64,000 nucleotides of DNA from Pseudomonas parafulva (GCF_002021815.1 NZ_CP019952.1:3875001-3939000); one strand, 5' to 3'; numbered from the stretch's first letter, positions 1-8,546 are shown. A program made the numbers and translations. The notes: generated by a model from the sequence alone, not told the origin.

Positions 1-1
1 G

Positions 2-64
2 TTGGGCAACTGCCAGGTTCTGGAGGAAGCCGACGGGTTCAGGATCTACCAGGCAACACGCTGA
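2..64 (+). CDS. C-terminal end of an unidentified protein (partial)
   Basis: An open frame enters from the left edge and closes at a TGA at 62-64, giving 20 visible residues that end in IYQATR. It is followed by the riboswitch leader of the next gene, which is a plausible place for a gene to end. The fragment is too short to identify and could be chance coding. No start or domain can be seen. Confidence 0.35.
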   Translation: MGNCQVLEEADGFRIYQATR

Positions 65-111
65 TAAAAACAGCGCTTGCCGAAACCGTTTCGCCTAGGC
101 AGAATCCGCAC

Positions 112-320
112 CGTCCTAGGGGAGTAGTCTCCCGCGAGCGCCACGCTCGCCCGGTACGCGTCAACATACTTGGTCCACAGACCATGGCGCGTGCGACCCA
201 CCATGCAAACGTGCATGGCCAGGCCTGCGCAGACAGGCCCGGGGTTTGACAAGACCTATGACACGCACACCTTACCCGGGGCGGGGAGGTCGTACGTGTC
301 ATAGCCGTGTCGACCCGCCC
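112..320 (+). ncRNA. yybP-ykoY family manganese riboswitch
   Basis: The leader of the downstream TMEM165-type gene carries the hallmarks of the yybP-ykoY (Mn2+) riboswitch. These are the GGGGAGTAG block at 119-127, a GTCAACATAC block near 160-170, GGTTTGACAAGACC at 243-256, and a 10-bp closing stem made by 256-265 (CTATGACACG) and 295-304 (CGTGTCATAG) around the ACACCTTACC loop. The class binds Mn2+ and usually turns on Mn exporters, which is what follows 15 bases downstream. The stretch 305-330 before the start codon probably serves as the expression platform, but I could not assign its alternative pairing. The boundaries are approximate. Confidence 0.9.
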
Positions 321-334
321 CCGTAGGAATCCTG

Positions 335-919
335 ATGCTGGAATCTCTGCTGGTACCCACCGCAATCGTTGCCCTGGCCGAAATCGGCGACAAGACGCAG
401 CTGCTCGCGCTCATCCTCGCTGCCCGCTTTCGCAAGCCCTGGCCCATCATTGCCGGTATCGTCGCCGCCACGCTGGCCAACCATGCCGCAGCAGGTGCCG
501 TGGGCGCCTGGTTCGGCAGTTTCTTCAGCGACGCTGCGCTGCATTGGATCCTGGCCGCCAGCTTCACCGCCACGGCCCTGTGGACGCTGGTGCCGGACAA
601 GATGGACGACGACGAAAACCCTGCGCGCCGCTTCGGACCGTTCCTGACCACGCTGATCGCCTTCTTCCTGGCCGAGATCGGAGACAAGACTCAGGTCGCC
701 ACGGTCATGCTGGCTGCGCAGTACCCTCACCTGATCATGGTCATCGTCGGGACCACGCTGGGCATGCTGATCGCCAACGTGCCCGTGGTGCTGGCGGGTA
801 ATTTCGCCGCGGACAAACTGCCGCTGACGCTGATTCGCCGCCTGGCGGCCGCCGCGTTCTTCGTGCTCGCGATCGTTGCGGTCTACACGGCCATGAAGGC
901 CAGCGGCTGGGTGGGTTGA
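335..919 (+). CDS. TMEM165/GDT1 family manganese exporter
   Basis: This is a 194-residue inner-membrane protein built of two repeated halves. Each half carries the family signature EIGDKT (residues 16-21 and 114-119), separated by an acidic loop (DKMDDDEN, about 88-95). The UPF0016/GDT1 family moves Mn2+ (some members Ca2+) out of the cytosol. The manganese riboswitch directly upstream supports Mn2+ export as the role here. The ATG at 335 follows an AGGAA about nine bases upstream. The length is typical of single-gene bacterial members. The gene appears monocistronic, since the next gene is convergent. Confidence 0.92.
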   Translation: MLESLLVPTAIVALAEIGDKTQLLALILAARFRKPWPIIAGIVAATLANHAAAGAVGAWFGSFFSDAALHWILAASFTATALWTLVPDKMDDDENPARRFGPFLTTLIAFFLAEIGDKTQVATVMLAAQYPHLIMVIVGTTLGMLIANVPVVLAGNFAADKLPLTLIRRLAAAAFFVLAIVAVYTAMKASGWVG

Positions 920-977
920 GGCACGGGCGGGCAGAGCGGAGCCTTCATGGCACTTGCTTGCCCGCCTGCAGCGGGCC

Positions 978-1796
978 TTAGGGCTTGGCCGCTGCCTGAT
1001 ACAGCGGCATGACTTTGGGGATGGCTGCCTGCAAGGCGGCAATACGGCTGGCCGAGGCCGGGTGCGTGCTCATGAACTCCGGTGGTGCCCCTTCCGAAGC
1101 CTTGCTCATCTTGTTCCACAGCGTGATGGCCGCGTTCGGGTCGTAGCCTGCACGCGCCGAGAGCTCAAGACCGATCAGGTCTGCTTCGTTCTCGTTGGCC
1201 CGGCTGTTGGGCAAGGTCATGGCGTAGTTCACCACGGTGTCGGCCAGCGCCATGCTGTCCTGACCCAGGCCGAAGATGGCGCCTGCACCCTGGCGCGCCA
1301 TTTCCACGCCGTAGGCTTTGGACATCGCTTCACGGCTGTGCTCGCGCAAGGCGTGAGCGATTTCGTGACCGACGACGGCCGCGATCTCGGCGTCGTTGAG
1401 CTTGAGCTGATCGATCAGGCCGGTGTAGACGATGATCTTGCCGCCTGGCCCGCAGTTGGCATTGAGCTCATCGCTCTTGATCACGTTGACTTCCCATTTC
1501 CACTGCGCAGCGTCCGGCCGGAACTGGGGCGCCTGGGCGATCAAACGGTTGGCGATGGCCTGTACGCGCCTGGCATCTGCACTGGATTTGTCGAGTAAGC
1601 CCTTGCTGGACGCTTCGCCCAGGGTCTGCTGGTACGACTGGGCGTACATGGTGTTGACCTCGTCGGGCGAGAGCATGCTGAACATGTACTGCTTGCGCTC
1701 AACGCCCACCGCACCGCCGCTGGTGGTGTTCACCCCTTGGCAGCCAGCGAGCAGGATGCCAGCGCTCATTAGGCTGATGACAAAAGACTTACGCAT
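978..1796 (-). CDS. M48 family metalloprotease lipoprotein (LoiP/YggG-like)
   Basis: This is a 272-residue zinc metallopeptidase. The N-terminus is a lipoprotein signal ending in the lipobox LAGC (Cys19). The zinc site HEIAH lies at residues 144-148, and the third ligand is the Glu in NENEAD (about 204). In this family such proteins act in the periplasm, often anchored to the outer membrane, in quality control of envelope proteins. The start ATG at 1796 has a clear AAGGAG eight bases upstream. It stands alone: the neighbour on its downstream side is convergent and the SRAP gene upstream is over 120 bases away. Confidence 0.9.
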   Translation of the reverse strand: MRKSFVISLMSAGILLAGCQGVNTTSGGAVGVERKQYMFSMLSPDEVNTMYAQSYQQTLGEASSKGLLDKSSADARRVQAIANRLIAQAPQFRPDAAQWKWEVNVIKSDELNANCGPGGKIIVYTGLIDQLKLNDAEIAAVVGHEIAHALREHSREAMSKAYGVEMARQGAGAIFGLGQDSMALADTVVNYAMTLPNSRANENEADLIGLELSARAGYDPNAAITLWNKMSKASEGAPPEFMSTHPASASRIAALQAAIPKVMPLYQAAAKP

Positions 1797-1920
1797 GGAA
1801 ACACTCCTTTTTACATGCGCCGTATCCTAGGATGACTCATGGGTGGGCCGCCATAGCCGCAGGGAAGATTTTGCACACCCTCCCGCTGTGCGCGGCGAGC
1901 AACCGAGCATGCACTGGCAC

Positions 1921-2541
1921 TCAGGCCGGGGTGAGGCACTCGGGCGCGTCCAGTTTCGGGTCGTTGACGAAAGGTGCCAGGGCCCGCTCGCGCAAGGGCA
2001 CCGAGGGGCTTGCCAGCAATTCCTGCAAACGGATCAGCGGCGTCTGCGGGTCCAGCCAGGCAGCCTGCCCTGCTTCGTCCAGAATCAGGGGCCTACGTTG
2101 ATTCATCGCCGCCTGGGTGACCACGGCGCAGCTGAGCCAGACTTGTTCCTGTACGGCATAAGCCTCCCACACAGCGGCGAAATACAGCGACGCCCCCTCG
2201 CCCGGTGTCAGCCAAAAGGGCCGTTTGCGCACGCTGCCTCGCCACTCATAGAAACCATTGGCCGGTATCAGGCAGCGTCGTTGGCCAAAGGCTTCGCGGA
2301 ACATCGGCTGCTCGGCCAGCGTTTCGGCGCGGGCATGGGCGGGGGTGCGGGAAAGGTCGGTGAGCCACGGCGGCGTCAGGCCCCAGCGCGCCTTGGCCAC
2401 TTGCAGCTGCCCGTCCAGCTGGCGCTGGATGAGGACGGTATTGCCGGGCGAAATATTCCACTGGGCGGGCTGCCCGGCGGGAAAGCCAGGCAGGCTGGCC
2501 AATGCTTGGGGCCAGCGGAACAGGGCGTAACGTCCACACAT
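1921..2541 (-). CDS. SRAP-domain protein (YedK/HMCES family)
   Basis: This is a 206-residue protein starting MCGRY. Removal of Met leaves the catalytic Cys2 of the SRAP family, which crosslinks to abasic sites in single-stranded DNA and shields them. The glutamate of GFYEW (Glu99) is present. Aligned by eye to E. coli YedK, the residue matching Asn75 is His69 (AHARAET), and the residue matching His160 is Asn147 (MNQRRPL), so two active-site residues appear exchanged. Only the family assignment is firm; activity of this variant is inferred. The DUF2007 gene lies 15 bases upstream on the same strand, so the genes could be co-transcribed. Confidence 0.9.
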   Translation of the reverse strand: MCGRYALFRWPQALASLPGFPAGQPAQWNISPGNTVLIQRQLDGQLQVAKARWGLTPPWLTDLSRTPAHARAETLAEQPMFREAFGQRRCLIPANGFYEWRGSVRKRPFWLTPGEGASLYFAAVWEAYAVQEQVWLSCAVVTQAAMNQRRPLILDEAGQAAWLDPQTPLIRLQELLASPSVPLRERALAPFVNDPKLDAPECLTPA

Positions 2542-2556
2542 GAGGTAATTCTAAAC

Positions 2557-2820
2557 CTAGCAGATCAAGGTACCGGGGAAGCTCTCCGGCTCGTCGCCAA
2601 TCAGCGGCTGGGCGCCATTGTACGCATCGATCAACTGCCGTGCGTATTCGGCCTGTTCATCGGCCACCGACAAGCCCAGCAGCCCGTGCAGGGGCAATTC
2701 GCCGGTCGCCCCGACCAGGTCGCGGCCCACCAGGTGCGCCTGCACCCCTTCGCTGGCGAGCATACCGGCCAGCATTTCTGCTTCGAGCAGGCTTTCGGGT
2801 TCGTAGATACGCCTCATCAC
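2557..2820 (-). CDS. DUF2007-type small protein
   Basis: This is an 87-residue protein. The N-terminal half (IYEPESLLEAEMLAGMLASE) has the ferredoxin-like DUF2007 pattern, in which a short strand and helix precede a segment 'GVQAHLVG'. The family has no settled biochemical role; some members are proposed signal-transduction or PII-like folds. Its start codon overlaps the stop of the CPXCG gene by four bases (ATGA arrangement), so the two are very likely translated together. Two consecutive Met codons (2820 and 2817) are both possible starts. Confidence 0.8.
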   Translation of the reverse strand: MMRRIYEPESLLEAEMLAGMLASEGVQAHLVGRDLVGATGELPLHGLLGLSVADEQAEYARQLIDAYNGAQPLIGDEPESFPGTLIC

Positions 2821-3002
2821 GCATCGTCCTCACGTCTGACATCGAGCATCCATTCGTCGTCATGCACCTGCAGCACGAACACGATCGGCTGACAGCACAC
2901 CTGACAGTCTTCGGTGTACACCTGGTCGCCGCCAGACAGATCGACGGAGGTTTCCACCCGCTCGCCACAATAAGGGCAATCGTAGAACTCTGTTTCCAGC
3001 AT
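2817..3002 (-). CDS. CPXCG motif-containing cysteine-rich protein
   Basis: This is a 61-residue protein with two CxxC pairs: CPYCG near the N-terminus and CQVC in the middle, followed by an acidic tail (HDDEWMLDVRRED). This is the pattern of the small zinc-binding CPXCG family, whose function is unknown. An upstream GTG at 3014 keeps the frame open, but a GGAGG lies inside that extension, five bases before the ATG at 3002, so 3002 is chosen. It is translationally coupled to the DUF2007 gene. Confidence 0.82.
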   Translation of the reverse strand: MLETEFYDCPYCGERVETSVDLSGGDQVYTEDCQVCCQPIVFVLQVHDDEWMLDVRREDDA

Positions 3003-3019
3003 CAGGGCCTCCACGACGA

Positions 3020-3126
3020 GTTATGCGTATAATTGCCGCTCTGTTTACAGGGCCACGTGCGTCCGAGCCGTTTTTCGGAGCCTGCCCGTACTTCATTATT
3101 ACCCTAGCCGTTTCCAACAAGAGAGC
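3020..3126 (+). promoter_or_regulatory. promoter-like TATAAT and leader of the acyltransferase gene
   Basis: A consensus -10 hexamer TATAAT lies at 3028-3033, between the divergent CPXCG gene and the acyltransferase. No good -35 hexamer is visible at the expected spacing. The implied leader is about 85 bases and contains a CCGAGCCG...CGGAG inverted repeat. Confidence 0.35.
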
Positions 3127-4296
3127 ATGATGGGCGAATTCGATGCCATCCGACCATACGACGACGCTGAGGTCCCTGGAGTTCTGGCACGCCTGCTCAG
3201 CGACCCGGCATTCCTCGATATCCTGACTCATTTTCGCTTCCCGCGTGCGGCCGGTGCCCTTGGCTGGCTGCTTAAACCGCTGATCGCCCGGCGCCTGCGC
3301 AAGGAGTTCGCTGGTGTGACCTGTGTATCGACCCTGCAGGACAAGGTCGAGCACTACGTTGATCGCACCATCGACCGCGCCACCGATGGCGTGACCTATT
3401 CGGGCGTGGAACAGCTCAAGGCCGGCACGGCTTATCTGTTCCTGGCCAACCACCGTGACATCGTCATGGACCCGGCATTCGTCAACTACGCGGTGTACCA
3501 CGCCGGCCTGCCCACCCCGCGCATCGCCATTGGCGACAACCTGCTGCAAAAACCGTTTGTCAGCGACCTCATGCGGCTCAACAAGAGCTTCATCGTGCAC
3601 CGCTCGATCGCCGGCCGCCGCGAGAAGCTGGCCGCCTACCAGCTGCTGTCGGCCTATATCAATCACTCCATCGTCAACGACGCGACCTCCATCTGGATCG
3701 CCCAGGCCGAAGGCCGCGCCAAGGATGGCGACGACCGGACCGATTCGGCCATCCTCAAGATGTTCCACATGAGTCGAAAGGACGAGGCGTTCGGCGCGGT
3801 CATCCAGAGCCTGAACCTGACGCCGGTATCGATCAGCTACGAATACGACCCCTGCGACCAGGCCAAGGCCCGTGAGTTGTACATCCGCGCCACCACGGGT
3901 ACCTACCAGAAGGCACCTGGCGAGGACGACCACAGCATCGCCAAGGGCATCACCGGCTACAAAGGTCGCGTGCACATCAACTTTGCACCGCCAGTGACCC
4001 AGTATTACGAGGACACCAAGCAGCTGGCCGCGGAAATCGACCGGCAGATACTCGGCGGTTATCGACTGTTCCCGGTGCATTACCTGGCCTACGCCATGTG
4101 GGCCGAGCAGGATGACACGCTGCAGGTGCCAAGCGCCGAGCAGGTGTTCCCTGCCGACGAACTGGCCAAGGCCAAGGAAGAATGGCAGCGCCGGCTGGAT
4201 GCCTGCCCCGAAGAGCAACGGCCTTACTTGGTGTTGCAGTACGCGACGCCGGTGCGCAATCAGTATCAGGTCAGGCAGCAGGCACCGCTTGCTTGA
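3127..4296 (+). CDS. glycerolipid acyltransferase (PlsB/PlsC superfamily)
   Basis: This is a 389-residue protein with an acyltransferase core at about residues 100-260. The catalytic-type motif is ANHRDIVMD (about 110-118), followed by a conserved 'DNLLQKPFVSDLMRLNKSF' region and 'WIAQAEGRAKDGDD' (the EGxR block of lysophosphatidic acid acyltransferases). The usual HX4D spacing is altered (the second Asp is six residues after His), as in the NHRD subfamily that is often annotated as glycerol or 1-acylglycerol phosphate acyltransferase. The role is probably phospholipid acyl transfer, but the substrate is not determined. ATG codons at 3127 and 3130 are both possible. Confidence 0.8.
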   Translation: MMGEFDAIRPYDDAEVPGVLARLLSDPAFLDILTHFRFPRAAGALGWLLKPLIARRLRKEFAGVTCVSTLQDKVEHYVDRTIDRATDGVTYSGVEQLKAGTAYLFLANHRDIVMDPAFVNYAVYHAGLPTPRIAIGDNLLQKPFVSDLMRLNKSFIVHRSIAGRREKLAAYQLLSAYINHSIVNDATSIWIAQAEGRAKDGDDRTDSAILKMFHMSRKDEAFGAVIQSLNLTPVSISYEYDPCDQAKARELYIRATTGTYQKAPGEDDHSIAKGITGYKGRVHINFAPPVTQYYEDTKQLAAEIDRQILGGYRLFPVHYLAYAMWAEQDDTLQVPSAEQVFPADELAKAKEEWQRRLDACPEEQRPYLVLQYATPVRNQYQVRQQAPLA

Positions 4297-4354
4297 GCAG
4301 TGAGGGGGTGCTGTTGAACGCGAGCGTCCCGATCAGCATGAGCCCCGATTGTGC

Positions 4355-4615
4355 TCAGGCCCAGGTGCTGACCCACGACAGCACCAGCGCACTGGCCAGG
4401 CAGGCGAAGCCCAGGCCGTAGCGCTGCCTGGGCACCCACCCTGCGAATCGCGCATACGGCCTTTGCAGCTCTCCCGGCCCTGGCTGTGCATCGGCCGCGC
4501 TACGCCTGGCACTGTGCAACAGCAGCCCGCCCGGACACGTCAGCAGCAAGGCCAGCACATTGATGAGCTTGGTGGGATGGGCGGCAATCAGCCCCCAGAG
4601 CATGTGCATGGACAT
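4355..4615 (-). CDS. small predicted two-TM membrane protein
   Basis: This is an 86-residue frame with two hydrophobic segments, about residues 4-35 (WGLIAAHPTKLINVLALLLT) and 68-84 (GLGFACLASALVLSWVS), joined by a polar arginine- and proline-rich loop. GAGG lies seven bases before the ATG. I do not recognise a named family. The hydrophobic pattern and ribosome binding site make it likely to be a real inner-membrane protein of unknown function. Confidence 0.6.
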   Translation of the reverse strand: MSMHMLWGLIAAHPTKLINVLALLLTCPGGLLLHSARRSAADAQPGPGELQRPYARFAGWVPRQRYGLGFACLASALVLSWVSTWA

Positions 4616-4774
4616 CGCGTCACCTCGGCGTAGACCAGAACAAAAGCCAGCATTCTACCCAACCCACCTGGCGCTGCCTGCACGGCAGCGACCGCGTGTC
4701 ATTTAATTTCATCTGTCATCGGTTCGTCATCAGAACAGGCCACCCTGTCGTCCTTTCTCGAACCGGAGCTTGTC

Positions 4775-4981
4775 ATGCTGCATGCCGAAAACCAGGACCG
4801 CCTCTACCTCGTTGCCCAGAGTGATGAGCAACAGGCGCTCGTCGATGGCCTGGCCATTAATGTGCAAGACCGTCAATGGCTGGTCTACTGCGCCCTGGGC
4901 GGGCATGCCCATGAGCACTGGCCCGAGGTGGATGTCCAGACCGGGATCAGCCTGCTGGACCTGCGTATAGCCACGGCCTGA
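4775..4981 (+). CDS. small acidic hypothetical protein
   Basis: This is a 68-residue acidic protein (MLHAENQDRL at the start, LLDLRIATA at the end) with a GGAG about seven bases before the ATG. An overlapping frame starting at 4770 is discarded for its arginine- and serine-rich, shadow-like composition. No signal peptide or membrane segment is seen. The balanced composition suggests a real gene, but I cannot assign a function. Confidence 0.6.
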   Translation: MLHAENQDRLYLVAQSDEQQALVDGLAINVQDRQWLVYCALGGHAHEHWPEVDVQTGISLLDLRIATA

Positions 4982-4995
4982 TGCCGGTACGCGGC

Positions 4996-5031
4996 ATAAA
5001 AAAACCGCTGGCCGTCACCGGGCAGCGGTTC
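4996..5031 (-). terminator. rho-independent terminator of the YajG gene
   Basis: Read on the minus strand, AACCGCTG-CCCGGTGACGGC-CAGCGGTT forms a stem followed by a run of eight T residues. It lies 18 bases past the stop codon of the YajG-type lipoprotein gene. Confidence 0.75.
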
Positions 5032-5048
5032 GGGTGAACCCTTGAGCG

Positions 5049-5630
5049 TTACTGCGCCAGCACCTGACCGATGCTCGGGTCCTTGAACAATCGGGTCAGC
5101 GCGTCGCTCAGCACATCGCTGACCAACTGGGTGTTGGTGTCCTGGTTCGGCGCCATGCCAAAGCGCTGGTCCAGCGAAGCGCCATAGCGACCGGTGTAGC
5201 GGCGACCATTGTTGGCGACGTCAGCACGGAAGGTGGCGCCGATGGTGGCTTCGGTCACGTACAGTTTGTCCTTGGGCGACTGGTACTTGAGCTCGGCCAG
5301 GGTAACGGTCAATTGGGGCGCGTTGCCTGCAGTGGTGGGCGTAAAGCCCAGCAAGCGCACGGCAGCCTCGGCCTGGGCCTGCAGCTTGGGCACCACCTGG
5401 TTGCCGCTGACACTGATGGTACTGGTTTCCGGGTACATGCCACCGCGAGTGCCCAGCGACGGTGAAGGCCTGCCGTCTACCACTCGCACCACCACCGGCT
5501 GCCCCTGCCCCACCGGGGTGAGTTGCGCCGTGAGCTTGGGCTGCGGATTGAGTTGTTGCGGGCTGTGGGCACAACCGACCAGGCTGAGGCTGGCTACGGT
5601 GATCAAACCGAACAACAGTCGTTGCAACAT
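5049..5630 (-). CDS. YajG family lipoprotein
   Basis: This is a 193-residue lipoprotein with signal peptide MLQRLLFGLITVASLSLVGC (lipobox Cys20). It is followed by the YajG-type domain with VVVRVVDGRP and GTRGGMYPET. The ATG at 5630 is preferred over an upstream frame extension because GGAG lies nine bases before it, and because the signal peptide starts there. The cellular role of YajG is not known. The gene is probably monocistronic, with a terminator just past its end. Confidence 0.85.
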   Translation of the reverse strand: MLQRLLFGLITVASLSLVGCAHSPQQLNPQPKLTAQLTPVGQGQPVVVRVVDGRPSPSLGTRGGMYPETSTISVSGNQVVPKLQAQAEAAVRLLGFTPTTAGNAPQLTVTLAELKYQSPKDKLYVTEATIGATFRADVANNGRRYTGRYGASLDQRFGMAPNQDTNTQLVSDVLSDALTRLFKDPSIGQVLAQ

Positions 5631-5796
5631 GCGCGATTCTCCAGAAAATGCGGCGATGGCGCACAGTATACCTAGCGGCAAGGGCCTGGCTACAAGCGGC
5701 GTGCACCGCTTGCACCCGGTACGTCCGAGGTTGTCACAAACGCTTAACCGGCAACGCTTAATGTGGCTGCACGCTCACCTGCACAGGACATCTGCC

Positions 5797-6030
5797 ATGG
5801 TCTCGCTTTTGCACCTGCTGTTGCCTGCTCCTCGCCACACCGCCTACGCCCTGCTCGACATGAATGGCACGTGCCTGGCCTTCAAGCACTGCTCGCAAGT
5901 ACCTGAGGGCGATGGCTGGGTGCAGATGCACGAGGTGCAGCTTGCCTGGCTGGGTCATGCACTGCCGGACGGTGCCCGGGTTTGCAAGCCGACAAGTCGC
6001 CGCTGGCATCAACGCAACCTGGCTGCCTGA
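5797..6030 (+). CDS. small Pseudomonas-type hypothetical protein
   Basis: This is a 77-residue frame starting MVSLLHLLLPAPRH, with AGGA about nine bases upstream of the ATG. The sequence is Trp-, His- and Leu-rich with a basic C-terminus (RRWHQRNLAA). It is divergent from the YajG gene. An earlier ATG at 5761 would add 12 residues but lacks a better ribosome site. I recall similar short proteins near mqo in pseudomonads, but cannot name a family or function. Confidence 0.5.
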   Translation: MVSLLHLLLPAPRHTAYALLDMNGTCLAFKHCSQVPEGDGWVQMHEVQLAWLGHALPDGARVCKPTSRRWHQRNLAA

Positions 6031-6634
6031 AAAACCCTGCAATAAAACCGCGAAATGGCGACATTTCTGGCTGCGACCTCGCTATAATCTCCCCCCGATT
6101 ATAAGGACGTCTCCTGATCGGGCCCCGCATCCGCCGTCTGAACACGGCAAATCTACCCGCCTCGCCCACAGAGAGCCTTCCACTCAGGTCTTGCATCGGC
6201 TGTCGTGCCTGCTTCCATGGCCGTCACACTGCATAGAACCTGCGGGTTGCCATCGCGCAGTCCCCTTTTGAGGTTCACGTCTCCAAAAGAGCGTGAAAAA
6301 ACGGTTTTCACTACTTCACAAGAGTGTGGCGAGCAAATGAACAATCTGGCATGTGCAAAAGCGGCAGGTGTGTCCCCTTCAGCCCTGAACAGGCAGCAAA
6401 TGGCCCCAACCTGGATGCGTGTCTGAGCGGCTTGCATAGCGTATCCGACGGTCGTTGACCATAAGTCGAATTGCCGCACCTGGGGCAAACAGGGTTCAAT
6501 AGGCAAACCCAAAGACTGGTTGGCGGTGTCCGCGGACGTTGCATGAACTGCGAAAAGTCGGACATGGCGATCCTGGAGAACCCGGTGATCCTGTGCTGTC
6601 AATTAGGTAGCTGTAGATTGTGGAGACGCGTTAA
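6031..6634 (+). promoter_or_regulatory. 600-base leader region of mqo with a consensus -10 box
   Basis: No convincing gene lies here. A perfect TATAAT is at 6083-6088, followed by a pyrimidine run and an ATTATAAGG segment, about 550 bases before mqo. If used, it would give mqo a very long leader. A 29-codon frame (6337-6426, starting MNNLACAKAAG) with a weak ribosome site sits inside and could be a leader peptide, but this is unsupported by any family match. The -35 region of the TATAAT box is poor. Confidence 0.4.
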
Positions 6635-8143
6635 ATGGCGCAGAACGAATCGGTTGATGTAGTACTGGTAGGCGCAGGCATCATGAGTGCCACCCTGGCC
6701 GTACTGCTCAAGGAGCTCGACCCGACCCTGAAACTCGAAGTGGTCGAGGCGATGGACTCCGGGGCCGCAGAGAGTTCCAACCCCTGGAACAACGCAGGCA
6801 CCGGCCACGCCGGCTTGTGCGAGCTGAACTACACGCCCCAGGCCGCTGATGGCAGCATCGACATCAAGAAGGCCGTGCACATCAATACCCAGTTCGAGGT
6901 GTCTCGCCAGTTCTGGGCCTACCTGAGCAAGAAAGGCAACTTCGGCCCGGCGCGGGCGTTCATCAACCCGGTACCGCACCTGAGCTACGTCGAGGGTGAC
7001 AAGGGTATTGCCTTCCTCAAGAAGCGCTATGAACTGCTCAAGCAGCATCACGCCTTTGCCGAGATGGAGTACACCGAAGACAAGGCCGTGATGAACGAGT
7101 GGATGCCGCTGATGATGCCGGGCCGCCCGGCTGATCAGCACATTGCCGCCACTCGCGTGCTCAAGGGTACCGACGTCAATTTCGGGGCCCTGACCAACAA
7201 GCTGCTCAAGCTACTGGGCGAGGCGCCCGACGCGCAGGTCAAGTATTGCAAGAAGGTCGTGGGCCTGCGTCGCAACGGCGCCGGCTGGACGGTCAGCATC
7301 AAGGACGTCAACAGCGGCGGCAGCCGCGAAGTGGACGCCCGTTTCGTGTTCCTCGGCGCCGGTGGCGCTGCCCTGCCGCTGTTGCAGGCCTCCGGCATCC
7401 CCGAAAGCAAGGGCTTCGGTGGCTTCCCGGTCAGTGGCCAGTGGCTGCGTTGCGACAATCCGGAAATCGTCAGCCAGCATCAGGCCAAGGTCTACAGCCA
7501 GGCCGCCGTCGGCGCGCCGCCCATGTCCGTGCCGCACCTTGATACGCGCGTGGTCGACGGCAAGAAATCCTTGCTGTTCGGGCCGTACGCCGGCTTCACC
7601 ACCAAGTTCCTCAAGCACGGTTCGCTGCTGGACCTGCCCCTGTCGGTACGCCTGGGCAACCTGGGCCCGATGCTGGCGGTGGCCCGTGACAACATGGACC
7701 TGACCAAGTACCTGGTCAGTGAGGTGATGCAGTCGATGGAGCAGCGCCTGGAATCGCTACGTCGCTTCTACCCCGAAGCCAAGGCCGAAGACTGGCGTCT
7801 GGAAGTGGCTGGCCAGCGTGTGCAGATCATCAAGAAAGACCCGAAAAAAGGCGGCGTTCTGCAGTTTGGTACCGAGTTGGTGTCTGCCCAGGACGGCAGC
7901 CTGGCGGCGCTGCTGGGCGCATCGCCCGGTGCTTCGGTGACGGTCTCGATCATGCTGGAGCTGATCGAGCGCTGCTTCCCGGAGCAGGCGAAAGGTGCCT
8001 GGGCAGCCAAGCTCAAGGAGATCTTCCCGGCACGCGAGAAGACCCTGGCCACCGACGCTGCGCTTTACAAGAAAATCAGCGCCGATAACGATGCGGCACT
8101 GGACCTGGTGCAAAGCAGCCCGGCAGCCAAGCATTACGCATGA
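6635..8143 (+). CDS. mqo: malate:quinone oxidoreductase
   Basis: This is a 502-residue FAD-dependent membrane-associated dehydrogenase that oxidises malate to oxaloacetate and passes electrons to quinone in the TCA cycle. The N-terminal dinucleotide fold ([18 protein letters not shown]) is followed by the family landmarks [20 protein letters not shown] and [15 protein letters not shown]. The length is normal for the family. GGAG lies about ten bases before the ATG. It is transcribed alone, with a strong terminator after it. Confidence 0.96.
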   Translation: MAQNESVDVVLVGAGIMSATLAVLLKELDPTLKLEVVEAMDSGAAESSNPWNNAGTGHAGLCELNYTPQAADGSIDIKKAVHINTQFEVSRQFWAYLSKKGNFGPARAFINPVPHLSYVEGDKGIAFLKKRYELLKQHHAFAEMEYTEDKAVMNEWMPLMMPGRPADQHIAATRVLKGTDVNFGALTNKLLKLLGEAPDAQVKYCKKVVGLRRNGAGWTVSIKDVNSGGSREVDARFVFLGAGGAALPLLQASGIPESKGFGGFPVSGQWLRCDNPEIVSQHQAKVYSQAAVGAPPMSVPHLDTRVVDGKKSLLFGPYAGFTTKFLKHGSLLDLPLSVRLGNLGPMLAVARDNMDLTKYLVSEVMQSMEQRLESLRRFYPEAKAEDWRLEVAGQRVQIIKKDPKKGGVLQFGTELVSAQDGSLAALLGASPGASVTVSIMLELIERCFPEQAKGAWAAKLKEIFPAREKTLATDAALYKKISADNDAALDLVQSSPAAKHYA

Positions 8144-8155
8144 ACCGCCCGGCCA

Positions 8156-8184
8156 GTGAAAAACGCCCCTCGGGGCGTTTTTTT
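8156..8184. terminator. bidirectional terminator between mqo and the next gene
   Basis: AAACGCCCC-TC-GGGGCG-TTTTTTT forms a stable stem flanked by A and T tracts on either side. It can end both mqo (plus strand) and the convergent minus-strand gene, whose stop lies in its right flank. Confidence 0.85.
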
Positions 8185-8479
8185 ATGCCCCTGAGCGGGC
8201 GTTTTCGATGATTTCGATGTACTCGTCGCCATTGCGCTGATCGGCAATCTGCTCGGCGAACGTCTTGCCATGCTCGTCCTTGCCATCGAGGTCGAAGCCT
8301 GCTTCGACGAAGAAGCCGACGAAACGCCGGAAGTCATCTACGCGCAAGCCGCGGTACGCCTTTACCAGTTTGTGCAGCGAGGGCGACGTGACCCCATCGG
8401 CGGGCTCGAACTGGAGAAACGCCTTGATGTAGTCGTCACTGATTTCGTCACCGATTACCTGTTTCTTGTCTTTACGCAT
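8183..8479 (-). CDS. PA4642-like conserved hypothetical protein
   Basis: This is a 98-residue soluble, acidic protein starting MRKDKKQVIGDEISDDYIKAF. GGAG lies nine bases before the chosen ATG at 8479. The frame stays open upstream, but that extension reads like non-coding shadow. By position (next to mqo) and appearance it matches the pseudomonad gene family known only as a conserved hypothetical protein. No motif reveals a function. Confidence 0.75.
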   Translation of the reverse strand: MRKDKKQVIGDEISDDYIKAFLQFEPADGVTSPSLHKLVKAYRGLRVDDFRRFVGFFVEAGFDLDGKDEHGKTFAEQIADQRNGDEYIEIIENARSGA

Positions 8480-8546
8480 TGCCGACTCCAACTGGACCAT
8501 CACGATGTTCAAAGGGCGGCAGTGTACCTTCCGCCGCGCGCGAGCC

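Noticed and set aside
2860..4218. 452-residue minus-strand frame
   Set aside because: It lies antisense to the acyltransferase gene, which has the conserved motifs and a ribosome site.
6205..6426. 73-residue frame upstream of mqo
   Set aside because: Its start lacks a ribosome site and its composition is unlike its neighbours; only an internal 29-codon part is kept as a weak leader-peptide idea.
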